Of a stretch of DNA of 64,000 nt, positions 1-11,425 are shown piece by piece. The stretch is from Paraspadella gotoi (taxonomy: Eukaryota; Chaetognatha), in the NCBI GenBank assembly GCA_051294375.1, contig CM119263.1:7107645-7171644 (forward strand), read 5' to 3'. The first letter of the stretch is position 1; every line of letters starts with the position of its first letter. The notes below the pieces were generated by a model, which had not been told where the DNA came from, searched no databases, and saw only the letters and a program-made list of their open reading frames with translations. Position numbers and translations under genes: made by a program.

Positions 1-48
1 AGTTCATTTGGTCGAAGAGAGAGAGAGAGAGAGAGAGACGAATGAGAG

Positions 49-79
<31 letters not shown>

Positions 80-296
80 GAGATGAGAGGAGGAGAGGAG
101 AGAGAGAGAGAGATAGAGAGAAACGAACGAAAGTAAGATCTTACTTTCTTACCTGTATTTTCCAAACATTTGACGAGCACGCATTAAAGGAAAAAATGAA
201 AGATAAACAAAGAAATTTAAAATATCATGAAATGACAAAAAAACGCATAGAAAAAAAAAGAAGACAGAAAGAGAGAGAGGAAAGAGAGAAGGACAG

Positions 297-327
<31 letters not shown>

Positions 328-371
328 TAGAGGCGAGATGAGAGAGAGAGAGAGAGAGAAGACAGAAGAGA

Positions 372-405
<34 letters not shown>

Positions 406-410
406 AAAAA
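1..410. repeat. Interrupted (GA)n microsatellite region
   Basis: Two blocks of GA/AGAG dinucleotide repeat (about 14-130 and 290-405) flank an A-rich, gene-free stretch. The arrays are broken by single-base insertions (GAGACGAG, GAGGAG). The same kind of break-up is seen throughout the first 18 kb of the window and may be read error as well as real decay. Confidence 0.9.
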
Positions 411-929
411 TACAGAAGTCTCGAAAATGAAGGGGGTTCGCCTCGCCGGAGAAGAGTTTACAGATAGTCGAGATGAGAGTCGGGTTAAATAGAATAAATA
501 TCTAAAAAAAAAAATTAGGAAAATTAAAAATTAATCAAGAATAAGAACGACGACGTTTCTTTCGAGTCGATTACTACATTTTATAATTACTTATTATTTA
601 AACTTTTTAAATTTTTTTATACTTGATTTTTTCCCCGCCTCTGTTGCAGTTGCTAGCCGAAAAACCGCCACTTTTGTCGGTCTCCTTCGTCGGCCCGCTC
701 GTTCCCTCCACTCTTTTCAATTCGCAATCAGTTTCCGCCTCTTTGGCCAACAAATGAACAAACAAACCAGAGAAACAAAACGAAAGAAGAAAAAAAAGGG
801 AGAACGGGATGAAACGAAAAGTTGTTTTGGTTCGTCGTGGTTGTTGTCGTTGTCGTTACTGTATCGGCGGAAGCCTAGGCGGCGTCCGTTGGAGGGCGTC
901 GCGGGGCGTTGAAGCCAATCAAGGGCCAA
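411..929. other. Intergenic sequence, no gene seen
   Basis: Mixed AT-rich sequence turns GC-richer from about 640. Open frames here are short and show no protein-like composition, and no repeat family was recognised. The last part (830-930) is GC-rich with GTCGTTGTCGTT-type runs related to the GAC/GTC trinucleotide repeats found elsewhere. Confidence 0.5.
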
Positions 930-3900
930 GGAGCGGGAAATCAATAACCGAAAGGGCGAAGTGAAAGAGGGGATGGGGAGACGGGGAAAGGTGGGGACTG
1001 TTGAGGAATGGGGAAGAGTTAAGAAGGTGGAGTGGGGAGGGAGCGGGGAAAGGAGTGGTGTAGCATGGGGAACGAGTGAAAGAGGGTGGAGAGGGGAAAG
1101 GGGAGGGGGGTAGGGGTGTAGGTGGGGGAGTTAAATGAGGGCGGAGGGGGGGCAGCGGGGAAAGGAGTGACATAGTTCAGGATGCGGAAAGAGTTAAAGA
1201 GATGTGGAGAGGGGAAGGGGAGCGGGAAAGGTGGAAACTTGTTAGGATGGGGAAAGAAGTTAAAGAGAGTGGAGAGGGCGAGGAGAGTAGGATGTTAGGT
1301 GGAACGATAAAGAGAGTGGAGAGGGGAAGGGGAGCGGGGAAAGGTGGAGAACTGTTAGGATTTGGAAAGAGTTAAAGAGAGTGGAGAGGGGAAGGGGAAG
1401 CGGGGAAAGGTGGAAACTGTTAGGATGGGAGAAAGGTTAAAAAGAGTGGAGAGGGAAGGGAGCGGGGGATATTGAAAGGATGGAAAGAGTTTAAAGAGGG
1501 TGGAGAGGGGAGGCAGGGAGCGGGAGGAGATGGGTGTGCATGGGGAACGAGTGAGAGGGTGGAGAGGGGAAGGGGAGCGGGGAAAGGTCGGGGACTATTA
1601 GGATGGAGAAGAATATATAAAGAGGGTGGTGAGGGGAGGGAGCGGGGAAAGGTGGGGACTTGTTAGGAGTGGGAAAGAGTTAAAGAAGGGTGCGAAGTAG
1701 GGAAGGGGAGCGGGGAAAGGTGGAGTTTAGGAATGCCGGAAAGAGATTAAAGAAGTGGACGAGGGGGAGGGGAGCGGGAAAGGTGGAAACTGTTAGGATG
1801 GGGAAAGTAAGAGGTGGAGAAGGGGGGGAGGTTGAGTAATGGAAAGGGTGTAAAGGAGAGGGGAAGGGAGCGGGGAAAAGTCGTGGAAACTGGTTAGGAT
1901 GGGAAAGAGTTAAGAGAGTGGAGCAAGATTAAAGAATCTGGAAGAGTGGGAGCGGGGAAAGGAGTGGGATGTAAGGATGCGGAAAGAGAAGTGAGAGGGA
2001 AAGGGAGGGGGAAAGTTGGGACTGTAGGTGGGAAGGTTAAAGAGGGGAGGGGGGAAGGGATTGGGAATGGATGTTAGGATGGGAAGAAGTTAAAGAGAGT
2101 GGAGAGGGAAAGGGGGAGCGGCGGAAAGGTGGACTGTTAGGATGCGGGAAAGTTAAAGAGAGAGTGAGAGCGGGAAGGGGAGCGGGGAAGGGTGGGGGAT
2201 GTTTAGGATGCGGAAGAGTTAAGAGGGTGGAGAGGGGAAAGGGGAGCGGGGAAGGTTGGAAACTGTTAGGATGGGGAAAGAGTTAACGAGGTGGAGGGGT
2301 AGGGGCGTGTTGGAGCGGGGGAATGTGGGAGCGAAGTTAAACGGGTGAGAAGGGAGGAGGGAGTGGAAACTGTTAGGATGGGAAAGAGTTTAAAGAGAAG
2401 TGGAAGAGGGGAAGGCGGAGCGGGGAAAGGAGTGGGAGTGGATTGCGAAAGAGTTAAAGAGATGGAGAGGGATGGGGAGCGGGGAAAGGTGGAAACTGTT
2501 TAGGATGGGGAAAGAGTTAAAGAGAGTGGAGAGGGAAAGGGGAGCGGGCGGAAAGGAGTGGGATGTTAGGATGCGGAAAGAGTTAAAGAGAGTGGAGAGG
2601 GGAAGGGGAGCGGGGAAAGGTGGAAACTGTTAGGATGGGAAAGAGTTAAAGAGAGTGGAGAGGGGAAGGGGAGCGGGGAAAGGTGGAAACTGTTAGGATG
2701 CGGGAAAGAGGTTAAAGAGAGTGGAGAGGGAAGGGGAGCGGGGAAAGTGAGTGGATGTAAGGATGGGGAAAGAGTTAAAAGAGGGTGGAGAGGGGAAGGG
2801 GAGGGGAAAGGAGTGGGATGTAAGCATGGGGAACGAGTTGAAAGAGGGTGGAGAGGGGAAGGGAGCGGGGAAAGTGGGGATTTAGGATGAGAAACAGATT
2901 TAAAGAGGGTGGCTAGGGAAGCGGGAGCGGTGGAAAGGTGGGGCACTCGTTTAGCATGGGGAACGAGTTAAAGAGGTGGAGAGGGGAAGGGGAGCGGGGA
3001 AAGGTGGAAACTGTTAGGATGGGAAAGAGTTAAAGAGGGTGGAAGGGGAATGGGGAGCGGGAAAGGTGGAAACTGTTAGGAATGGGCGAAAGAGTTAAAG
3101 AGTGGAAGAGGGGAAAGGTGGAGCGGGAAAGGAGTGGGATGTTAGGATGCGGAAAGGAGTTAAAGAGAGTGGAGAGGGGAAGGGGGAGCGGAAGGAGATG
3201 GGAAACTGCATTAGATGGGGAAAGAGTTAAAGAGAGTGGAGAGGGGAAGGGGAGCGGGAAAGGTAGTGGGATGTAAGATGGCGGAAAGAGTTAAAGAGAA
3301 GTGGAGGGGGAAGGGAGCGGGGAACGGAGTGGGTATGTAGGATGCGGAAAGAGTTAAAGAGAGTGCAGAGGGGAGGGTGAGGCGGGGAAAGGTGGAAACT
3401 GTTAGGAATGTGGGAGAAGAGTTAAAGAGAGTGGAGAGGGGAAGGGTGAGCGGGGAAAGGAGTGGCGATGTTAGGATGCGGATAAGAGTTAAAGAGAGTT
3501 GGAGAGGGGAAGGGTAGCGGGGAAAGGTGGAAATGTTAGGATGGGAAAGAGTTAAAAGAGAGTGGATAGGGGAAGGGGCGCGGGAAGAAAGGTGGAAACT
3601 GTTAGGATGGGGAAAGAGTTAAAGAGAAGTGGAGAGGGGAAGGGGAGGCGGGGAAAGGAGTGGATGTTAGGATGCGGAAAGAGTTAAAAGAGAGTGGAGA
3701 GGGGAAGGGGAGCGGGAAAGGTGGAAACTGTTAGGATGGGGAAGAGAGTTAAAAGAGAGTGGAGAGGGAAGGGGAGCGGGGAAAGGAGTGGAATGTTAGG
3801 ATGGGAAAGAGTTAAAGAGAGTGAGAGGGGAAAGGGGAGCGGGGAAAGTGGAACTGTTAGGATGGGGAAAGAGTTAAAGAGAGTGGAGAGGGAAGGGAGC

Positions 3901-4260
3901 GGGAAAGGTGGAAACTGTTAGGATGGGGAAAGAGTTAAAGAGAGTGGAGAGGGGAAGGGGAGCGGGAAAGGAGTGGATGTAAGGATGGGAAGAGTTAAAG
4001 AGGGTGGAGAGGGAGGGGAGCGGGGAAAGGAGTGGGATTAGAGCATGGGAGACGAGTAAAAGAGGGTGGTGAGGGGAAGGGGAGGAGCCGAGGAAAGGTG
4101 GGGACTATTTAAGGATGGAGAAAGATTTAAAGAGGGGTGGTGAGGGGATAGGGGAGCACGGGGAATAGGTGGGGACTGTTAGGATGGGGAAAGAGTTAAA
4201 GAGAGTGGAGAGGGGAAGGGGAGCGGGGAAAGGAGTGGGATGTAAGGATGGGTCAAATAC
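930..4260 (+). repeat. 64-bp purine-rich minisatellite (about 50 copies)
   Basis: A tandem array with a modal unit of about 64 bp. The unit reads, in pieces, GGATGGGGAAAGAGTTAAAG, AGAGTGGAGAGGGGAAGGGG, AGCGGGGAAAGG and a variable segment. That segment has two main forms, TGGAAACTGTTA (followed by GGATGGGG) and AGTGGGATGTTA or AGTGGGATGTAA (followed by GGATGCGG). The forms alternate in parts of 2400-3950, which suggests a 128-bp higher-order unit there. Nearly every copy differs by one-base insertions or deletions, mostly in G or A runs. Almost all purines lie on the + strand, so open frames on either strand here are repeat translations and not genes. Confidence 0.93.
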
Positions 4261-5057
4261 GTAGAGTGGTGCGCGGAAGAGATGGGAGGGTAAAAATAGG
4301 AAACCGGCTGAGTAAAAGTGATAAATACAAATTACAAAGGGTTATTAAAAATTCTTATTGTTGGATATTTAAATTAGTTTCCTCCTTCATACCTAAATAA
4401 ATATTCGAAGATTATCTTTAATCGTCTTTGTACGAAGCGACGAAAAGTTAGTGTAAAAGTAACAGTAGTACATTTAAATTCGTAGAGTAACTGGCGGTTG
4501 TTGTCATTTATCTCTTAACAATTCCAACTTTACTTTTCGTCTTTCATGATTGACGATAATGAGAGCAACGCTCGAGGCTCGTTGGCGGTCACGACTCCGA
4601 CACAGCTTCAGACGCTGACGTTGTTACCTCCGCCAGGGCCGCCGTTGTCTCGTCCGCAAACGCCGCCGGCAACCCCGCCGCCAACGCCGCTGCCAACGAG
4701 AAGGAAAAGGTCGAGAAAGGCAATCTCGGCGTTAAAGGGCAACTGAAAAACAATTATCATAATTGTGCTGAACTGAACGAAGCTCGGCGCTATTATCAAC
4801 GGTCGGCTTGTGGCAAGCGACCGTGCCAAGTGGCAAACGGAAATGGCAACGTGCATGAGCAACATAGATCGTTTTGGCGATAATAGCCCATGAGGGTGAC
4901 ATCGACGACTCATTGCAAACATAAAATCGTTGCGAGAAACAAAAATTCTCTAATTTTATGTTTCCGCGACGATTTTTATTTTTGAATGATCTTCAGTCTT
5001 ACTTCTATTTTATGGTGCCACACGACAGAACAAATTACCGCCTGTTATTCGCTAGTT
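4261..5057. other. Intergenic; GC-rich open stretch at 4563-4889
   Basis: AT-rich flank of the minisatellite up to about 4540, then a GC-rich patch. Several frames are open there at once: + strand 4563-4889 without an ATG and rich in Ala/Asn, + strand 4546-4746, and - strand 4608-4922. No splice sites, family motif or start decides between them, so no gene is called. The Ala/Asn frame has the most protein-like second half and could be a terminal exon, but support is weak. Confidence 0.3.
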
Positions 5058-5215
5058 TCAGAACTTCGGATCAGACAGTAGTCCGCCACTTCAGGTGGGT
5101 TAGACGTCCCGTCCCGCTTACAAGCATTGATACCAATGGGGCCCGAACCCAGGAGTGCTTGGTGAGAAGAGAGAAATCTCGCTCTTACGCCACCGAGGCT
5201 GCGCTGTTGGACGCA
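5058..5215 (-). mobile_element. tRNA-derived SINE, copy 1
   Basis: On the minus strand this reads as a tRNA-like head and a SINE body. The A-box-like GGTGGCGTAAGAGCG is the complement of about 5180-5194. The B-box-like GGGTTCGGGCCCC is the complement of about 5138-5150. The body contains CGTCTAACCCACCT (complement of 5093-5106). The same body and a more decayed head occur on the + strand at about 30586-30740. The spacing of the two boxes fits RNA polymerase III internal promoters. The acceptor stem of a working tRNA cannot be closed, so this is a SINE and not a tRNA gene. Confidence 0.7.
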
Positions 5216-5645
5216 GGCGGGTGGCGATAGTGAATTTGTTGCCAAAATTTCACTTTGAATATATTATGAATTCTCCTATGTTGTATCATTTCGTATCTTC
5301 GGGGAAAACACCGATTCAATTCTCAGATATTTTTAGACACTAATCCTGTCAGAATCAGGACTATGAAACTCTATTAATTTTTCTGAATGCGGTTTGGTTT
5401 AATGGTTTCAATGAATCGTTGTAAACAAAACTTGGAAGCAAATTTTTTGCTCGAAATCAAGGAATGATAGCCATATAGCCATGGCTCGTTAATCTAGCAT
5501 TGTATCATCCTATTAAAAAAGTGACATCTTATTCTTGTGAAAATAATTTTGAAGACCTCACTTTTACAGCAAGCCTTCATTTTTCTGCTTTCACTCACCC
5601 TTTCAACTCGTCACATTTTTTTAACGAAAGTTCTCCCCCTTCTCT

Positions 5646-5687
<42 letters not shown>

Positions 5688-6868
5688 TCCCTCTCGTGAA
5701 CCGAGACAATGTCTTTGTTCACGAGGCTCAAGAATTGATGGCTTTAAAAATGCAAGGGGCGGGTGACGTCGCCGCATTCTGGTCGGCTGCTGCAGGAGCG
5801 TCAGCAGCGTCAGGACCATTCGGAGACGCTAGAAGGGGAACAGATGGTCTTTCAGCAACGGCGATGGCATCAGTGAGGAAAAGGCGACAGTGATGGCAAA
5901 AACGGTAGCTGCGACGGTTTCTTGGATTAGAATCCGAGGCGGCGTCAGGGATGACAGAAAACCCCGGGCAGGCTGCTGCAAAAGTGGCGACAGCGTCAGA
6001 GCCGAGCTTCGGGCGGCGTTGGCGCCAAAATAAAAGATCGTCTGGCGGTCGCGTCGAGTTTTTGACGCGTCATCGGTCATCTTTTGAAAAACGTGACTCG
6101 TTTCGTCCCCCGGGGGGTTGATGGTGCTGGGGGACGGTGCTGGGGGTTGGTGCTGGGGGAAGACTCCGGGTTTAGGATGGAGGGATTCGAAGAAGGAAGA
6201 TGAGTTGAAGTCTCGCGTTTGAAAAATGAAAGAATGGGCAAAATAGACTACCTTATAAGTTCATAATTTTTTTTGTGGATATCTTTAACCAAATAAAGCT
6301 GTAGATAAAAAAAAAGGAATGCCTCCTGCTTTATTTTCCTTATGACCACTTTCCCGCCCTCTGAGGCCACTGCGCCCAGAGTCTGCGCCTCATGAGACCT
6401 CGCCAAAAGATTGCGAGCCATGGGACCGCACCATCAGGCTTGGCAGTGACCCTGCGATCTCTCCCGTCGCCTGCGCCACGTGATTCTCGCCAAGTTTCAG
6501 CGGCCACGCCTACCGTCGATTAATGGACCGGAAATGGGGACTTCAACTTTTAACGTCTCTCTCTCTCTCTTCTTCTCTCTTCTCTCTCTCTCTCGCGTCC
6601 GCGGACCGAAAACTCTAACGGCGTTCGACTTTCCTTCGTAAAAAACTGAACCATTTTTTTGTCTCGACATTTTTTTTTGGCGACGGGACGTAAAAAAAAA
6701 AAAGAAAAAAAGAAAAGTGAATTTTGGAGTTTCGACCGAAAGAGAGAAACGGAGGAAAATAGAGAAAAATGGAGGAAAAAGGAAAGAGAGAGAAAAAAAA
6801 GGAAAGAGTTTTTATTTTTTTCGGTCGTCGCTCATTGTTATGACGCCGAAGGGGAAAGAGGAAGATAA
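5216..6868. other. Gene-poor stretch with (CT)n and short GC-rich repeats
   Basis: Contains a (CT)n array at 5636-5690, a GC-rich patch at 5755-6060 with scattered GCGTCAG-type near-repeats, a short tandem GGTGCTGGGG run at about 6120-6162, a GC-rich patch at 6350-6510, and a purine-rich stretch at 6690-6860. Several frames are open across the repeats, but none shows a domain, splice signals or a consistent codon pattern. No gene is called. Confidence 0.5.
5636..5690. repeat. (CT)n microsatellite
   Basis: A nearly perfect CT dinucleotide array of about 50 bases. Confidence 0.95.
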
Positions 6869-6959
6869 AACCAAATCCGATTTCAACCTGTTTAGAATAT
6901 TAATACAAACTGGAAATCCCGAGTTTTAAAACGTTAAACTTGAAAAGGTTTTCTTCTTT

Positions 6960-7845
6960 TTTTTCTTTTTTCTATTTTTTTTTTTTTTTTTTTTTGAAAA
7001 AGGTGGGAGACAAGAAAGAGAGAGAAAGGAGATCTATTAAACGAGGGAGGGAAAAGTAAAAAGAAAATGAAAGAAGGAATGAGAATGAATTAAAGGCGGG
7101 AAGGAAAAAGAAAATAGACAACGAAAAAAAAAAGATGAAAAAGGAGAACAAAGATTTAATGATCACGTCTTTAATGATCTCAGAAAAAAAAAAGAGAAAT
7201 AAGACGAGAAAAGAAGGGAGGAACTAGAAGGGAAAAAAAAGACTGAGAACAAACGAATAAGGAAGAAAAAAGGAAAAAAAAGGAATGAAAGTAAAATGTA
7301 ATGAATAAAATCAAATTAGGAAATTTATACAATATACAATGTACAATATACAATGTAAATTGCCACAAACATTTCTTAGGTGAAAGCAAAACGGAAAAGT
7401 ACAGATAACATGAAGCAACTTAAAAAAAGTACAACCGTCGAGTAAAAAGGTTTAGGGCGGAAAAAAGACGATAGAAACGACGACGACGACGACGACGACG
7501 ACGTCTGAGAAGATTACGACGATGACGACGACGACGACGACGGTGATGATGGCGACGACAATTACGGAAATGGGAAAAGTGAAAGAAAGAGGAAATGAGA
7601 GCGAAGAAACAAAAGAAAAGAGGAAAAGTTCGAAAGCTTGAAATAAAAGATTCTTAAGCAGCTTTGGAAAAAAAAAGGAAGAGAGAGAGAGAATCAGGGG
7701 GGAAAAGAGATTAAAAAAAACAAAAAAAAGTAAAAAAAAAGAGAGTGAGAGTGAGAGAAAGAAAGAAGAGAGAAAGAGAGAGAGAGAAGAGAGAGGAGAG
7801 AGAAAAGAGAGCAAAAAAGGAAATGGCGTTGCGCGCCTTGAAGCG
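6960..7845. other. Upstream flank of the reductase gene: A-rich and (GAC)n DNA
   Basis: Contains a poly-T run near 6975-6995, A/G-rich sequence to 7300, a (GAC)n array at about 7478-7545, and GA-rich sequence at 7680-7815. All sizeable open frames are low-complexity (Phe/Ser/Leu or Arg/Glu) shadows of these repeats. From 7825 the DNA becomes GC-rich (GGCGCCGTCGCAAGGAGGCGGGAC) and may include a promoter or 5' exon of the gene that follows. Confidence 0.45.
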
Positions 7846-8294
7846 TGGCGCCGTCGCAAGGAGGCGGGACTAAAAGGTCAGCCTCTCGGGGATTTGATGA
7901 AGCGGTTAACAATCGTCTTGTCGCATCTTATGCGATCGCATTAACGACGCCGAATGCGAGCAAATCTCTTTACCGATTTTATGTGCGCGTTAAGTGTTTA
8001 TCGAGCTGTAGGTGCACGCAAATGTGCACGTCGATAAGAATTCCACCCGAAATTTTTACTCCTTTTTTTCAAAAATCCGTTCATCTTTTCAAGATATAGG
8101 GAATTTGTTGTTCTAATGTATACTTAAGAAATTTTTTAAATATATTTACCTCGGTAAATGGAAGATACCGTTTTTGATACCAGTTGGTTATCAGTGACTT
8201 TTAACAAACGCGTCATATCTCTTCATTATCTAATCTTTAGATCCAACTTGGAATTAGCTAAAGTTCTCTAAACCGCTTTGACTCTCAGTACAAA

Positions 8295-9625
8295 ATGTCG
8301 ACCAAACTAAGTTTTAACTTTCTCGGCAAGCGCTGTCTCGTCACCGGCGCCGGAAAAGGAATCGGCCGAGGATGCGTCCAAGCGCTCGTCCGCGCCGGCG
8401 CCAACGTCTTCGCCCTCTCGCGGACCCAAGAGGATTTGGATTCGTTGGAGGATGAAATGGCACAAGAGGGCAAGAAGCACATGGTAAAGTTCAATGCATC
8501 GACCTGCAGTTAGTTCTACAGTCTATAATTAATCGTACAGGTTCCATATCATTAAAAAAAATTTACAATTTTAATTATTTATCCAGTAAAAGTACATCTT
8601 TCAATTATACTTAAATGTTTTAAAGAATCTATTTGTAAATTTTATTCTGATAATGGAATCTGAGTATTTGGTCAGATAACAACAATGAACGTGGATGTTT
8701 CTAATTGGAACTACGCACGGGAAGCTGTGGAGAAATGCCTTCCAGTAGATCTGCTTGTCAACAACGCGGGCATTTCCGAGGTCCGCTCTATTTTAGAAGA
8801 TACTAATCAAAACATCGACCTTTTCTTGGACACTAATTTTAAATCCATGATGAACGTGACACAGGTAAGCGTGTTTTTTTTTGTTTTTTTTTGGTTGTAC
8901 CGAATTCTTATAAGTATGTTAAAAACATTTTTTATAAAGTATTAGTACTTCTCAATGGCTTTTGGCATTTAAACCGAAACAAAACTTGCTTTTGTTTATT
9001 AATGGTGCATAACTTTTATTTTCAAGAAATAAAAAGAATATTGAATGGCTACAAATGATCAGGTCGTCGTCGATCGAATGGTGAAAGACAACATTGCGGG
9101 AAGCGTCGTGAACTTGTCTAGTTTGGCCGCTTTGCGCGGATACCCTTCGGTGACTTACTGCTGTACCAAGGGAGCTATGGACGCCGCTACGAGATCTTTG
9201 GCTTTGGAATTAGGTTAGAGAATTTATAAAAATTTTCATAAAATATGAAAAATAAATAAAAAAAAATTAAATTAAAATCTATGGGCAAAGCAAAGATTGA
9301 TCCCTAAGAATAAGATAAAGAAATATTTTAACTATTTCTCCTATAAAATAACACGATAATTCTTTCGTTAATCGATTTTTTTTTTCCTCCAGGCCCCAAA
9401 GGAATCCGGGTGAACTCTGTCAACCCGACGTATTCCATCACTCGCATGACAGAATTCCTTCGGATCGACCCCGAGTGGACATCGGCGGCCTTGTCGAGGA
9501 TCCCCTTAAGGAGATTCCCCGAGGTCGAAGACATCGTGGACCCCGTCCTCTTCCTCCTCAGCGACGGATCCAAGATGATCACTGGTTCCTCGATCCTCGT
9601 CGACGGCGGCCACGCCATCTCCTGA
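8295..9625 (+). CDS. DCXR: L-xylulose / dicarbonyl reductase (SDR family), four exons, copy A
   Basis: Short-chain dehydrogenase that by family knowledge reduces L-xylulose to xylitol, and alpha-dicarbonyls such as diacetyl, with NADPH in the cytosol. Exons by splice signals: 8295-8483, 8676-8864, 9063-9213 and 9393-9625; introns are GT-AG and all frames join. The product is 253 residues (human DCXR: 244). Visible motifs: cofactor loop TGAGKGIG at 17-24; SRT after beta-2, typical of NADP(H) use; NNAG at 92-95; Asn117, Ser145, Tyr158 and Lys162 as the catalytic tetrad (YxxxK with CCT between); [11 protein letters not shown] at the PG-motif position; and the family-typical end LVDGG. The start ATG sits just after CTCAGTACAAA, which could be an initiator or a 3' splice site (GACTCTCAG) of a 5' UTR intron. 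Other SDRs are possible, but the [10 protein letters not shown] stretch and the C-terminus favour DCXR. Confidence 0.93.
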
Positions 9626-9763
9626 CAAGGAAAAGGCCTTCACAGCTTAACTATTTGGTAACATTTGTGGGCAAAGTCCAGCTTAGTGAAATACATTTGA
9701 CTAAACTATTGATTAAACTATTTTCTATTACATGTACTTACAAATGCCCTTAGAAAGGAACGA

Positions 9764-9769
9764 AATAAA
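9764..9769 (+). promoter_or_regulatory. Polyadenylation signal AATAAA of the reductase gene
   Basis: AATAAA lies about 140 bases after the stop codon, in GAACGAAATAAATGTAAC. The equivalent in unit B is at about 15517-15522. It is the first canonical signal after the stop. Confidence 0.6.
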
Positions 9770-10139
9770 TGTAACATGTTGCTTAAATTTTTATTAAATG
9801 AGTTTTTTTAAGTCGCTGAAAAGAAATGAGAATTCGTTCTTTGAATTACGATGACGAATGCCTGAAGTATTAAAACCTTAAATCTATCTCAATTCAGCTC
9901 AATGGTATTTGTTGTCATCAACGTCTCAGATAATCAAATCAACTGTGTTAACAAAGATTCTATTCCATCTGAACCAACTGAGATCGATGCTGTGGAAATC
10001 GTTAGCTGCAGATTTTTTTTTTTCGCGGCGAAAATCGGGAGGAGAAATTCTTTCGTGCGAATCTGTGACTCTACAGAGTCTACATGCGTCTCTTTTGACA
10101 AGTCGTAAAACGAAGTTGAAGGCAAGTTGAAGAAAGCAC

Positions 10140-10430
10140 CCAAAATGAGGATAGAAAGATAAGAGAAAGAAATAAAAATGAAAAAAGAAAGATCAGAAAA
10201 AGAAATAGAAAGAAAAAAAGAAAGAAAGAAAGTAGAAAGAAAGAAAAATGATAGAAAGAATGAAAGAAAATAGAAAGAATGAAAGAAAATAGAAACAAAG
10301 AAAATAGAAACAAAGAAAATAAAAATAAAAATGATAGAAAGAAAGAAAAAAGAAAGAAAGAAAGAATGAAAGAAAGACAGTAAGAAAGAAATAAAGAGAA
10401 AAAGAAATAAAGCGGATTTAAAAAAAAAAT
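10140..10430 (+). repeat. (GAAA)n-type purine tract
   Basis: Degenerate GAAA/AGAA tetranucleotide repeat with interspersed AATAGAAAC units. It is repeated in unit B at about 15910-16190. Open frames on the complementary strand are Phe/Ser/Leu-rich repeat shadows. Confidence 0.9.
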
Positions 10431-10505
10431 GCAAAGCAAAGAGAAAAAAGCGTTCACGGTTGAGAAGCTCAGAGGTTCTCGACTCTTAACGAATAAGAAA
10501 CGACG

Positions 10506-11263
10506 ATGGACGCTTTGGGTGACGACGACGACGGCGACGACGACGACGAATGGGAACACGAAAGTAATGTTTGTGAAACCCTGTTTAATTACAACGAAAA
10601 AAAAAAGATTATTAAATCTGGAAAGTTAGCTAACGGAAATAAACATGGCGAACGCGTCAAAGACGCTGTTGATGACGACGACAAAGACGTCTACGACGAC
10701 GACGCTGATGACGACGACGACGACGACAATTACGACGTCAAACTCCCTTCACACTGTCACGTTTTCTTCTTTCGCCAACAAGCGCAAATTAAGACGCAAC
10801 GGAAAACTTGCGTCGGAATTATCGACGCAAAGCGTAAACAGAAAACAAACAGCAACGACAAAATGCTCGATCGGGGCTCGTATGTAGTATGATAGAGACG
10901 GAAATAGAATAGAGGATGTATGATATAAAGCGGAAAGGATTTAAGAGGTTGATAACAAACATCTTTCCGTCCTCCTTGTACTCTCTTCAGTGAATGACGA
11001 AAACGAGGCTAGGAAGAGGAGGAAGAGGAGGAAGAGGAAGAGGAAGAGAGCGATTGAACAAAACCTCGATCGTAAAAAGAACGAAACAATTGGTACAGCT
11101 TGACCCGGGTCAAGTCGACATGAGAAACATGAACTTTTTCGAGATCTCCCTCGCACATATGCCTAGAAAATGGTTAGACGATTTGGAAAGGAACTTCTGT
11201 GACGAAAAAGAAAAAAAAAGGCCAAAAAAAAAAAGAAATGAGACGAGGACGAAAAAAAAATAA
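10506..11263 (+). CDS. Possible small two-exon gene with acidic start and basic middle (copy A)
   Basis: Not a recognised family. A possible first exon at 10506-10563 starts MDALGDDDDGDDDDEWEHE and ends at a GT; copy B shows a full GTAAGT donor at the same place (16320-16325). A good acceptor (CTCTCTTCAG) ends at 10990. After it comes an Arg/Lys-rich stretch and then a stretch with a convincing coding pattern (LDPGQVDMRNMNFFEISL, then RKWLDDLERNF), closing in a Lys-rich end with AATAAA at the stop (about 11258). One-base differences between copies A and B fall exactly where the basic stretch meets the LDPGQ part, so the frame there cannot be settled from this sequence. The alternative is that the Asp run is only a (GAC)n array. 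Confidence 0.35.
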
Positions 11264-11394
11264 ATGATTTTTCACCACAGATTCACAGTCGATCGACAAA
11301 TTGTAGAAAGTTGATCAGTGACAAAAAAGTCAATCGAGACTTTAATCTGTCTCGGTTTTTCCTTCCAAGACTCAATCTTGATATCGTTCTTTCG

Positions 11395-11425
11395 ACGCTG
11401 TCTCTCTCTCTCTCTCTCTCTCGCA
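11395..11425. repeat. Short (CT)n array, much longer in unit B
   Basis: About 11 CT units here against about 50 at 17148-17250 in unit B. The DNA just after it in B (about 115 bases) is absent here. Confidence 0.8.

Noticed and set aside
2566-2946. 126-codon Pro/Ser/Leu-rich frame on the minus strand
   Set aside because: It is the complement of the 64-bp minisatellite; the repeated SPLPSPLHP pattern is repeat translation and not a gene.
930-4260. Regular repeats that could be taken for a CRISPR array
   Set aside because: The units are directly adjacent with no unique spacers, and the DNA is eukaryotic. It is a minisatellite.
5138-5194. Functional tRNA gene
   Set aside because: A- and B-box-like motifs are present but no acceptor stem or anticodon arm can be closed. 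It is a SINE head.
10506-10892. Single 128-codon Asp-rich frame without splicing
   Set aside because: It does not survive in copy B, and copy B shows a strong donor inside it. The spliced reading is the better one.
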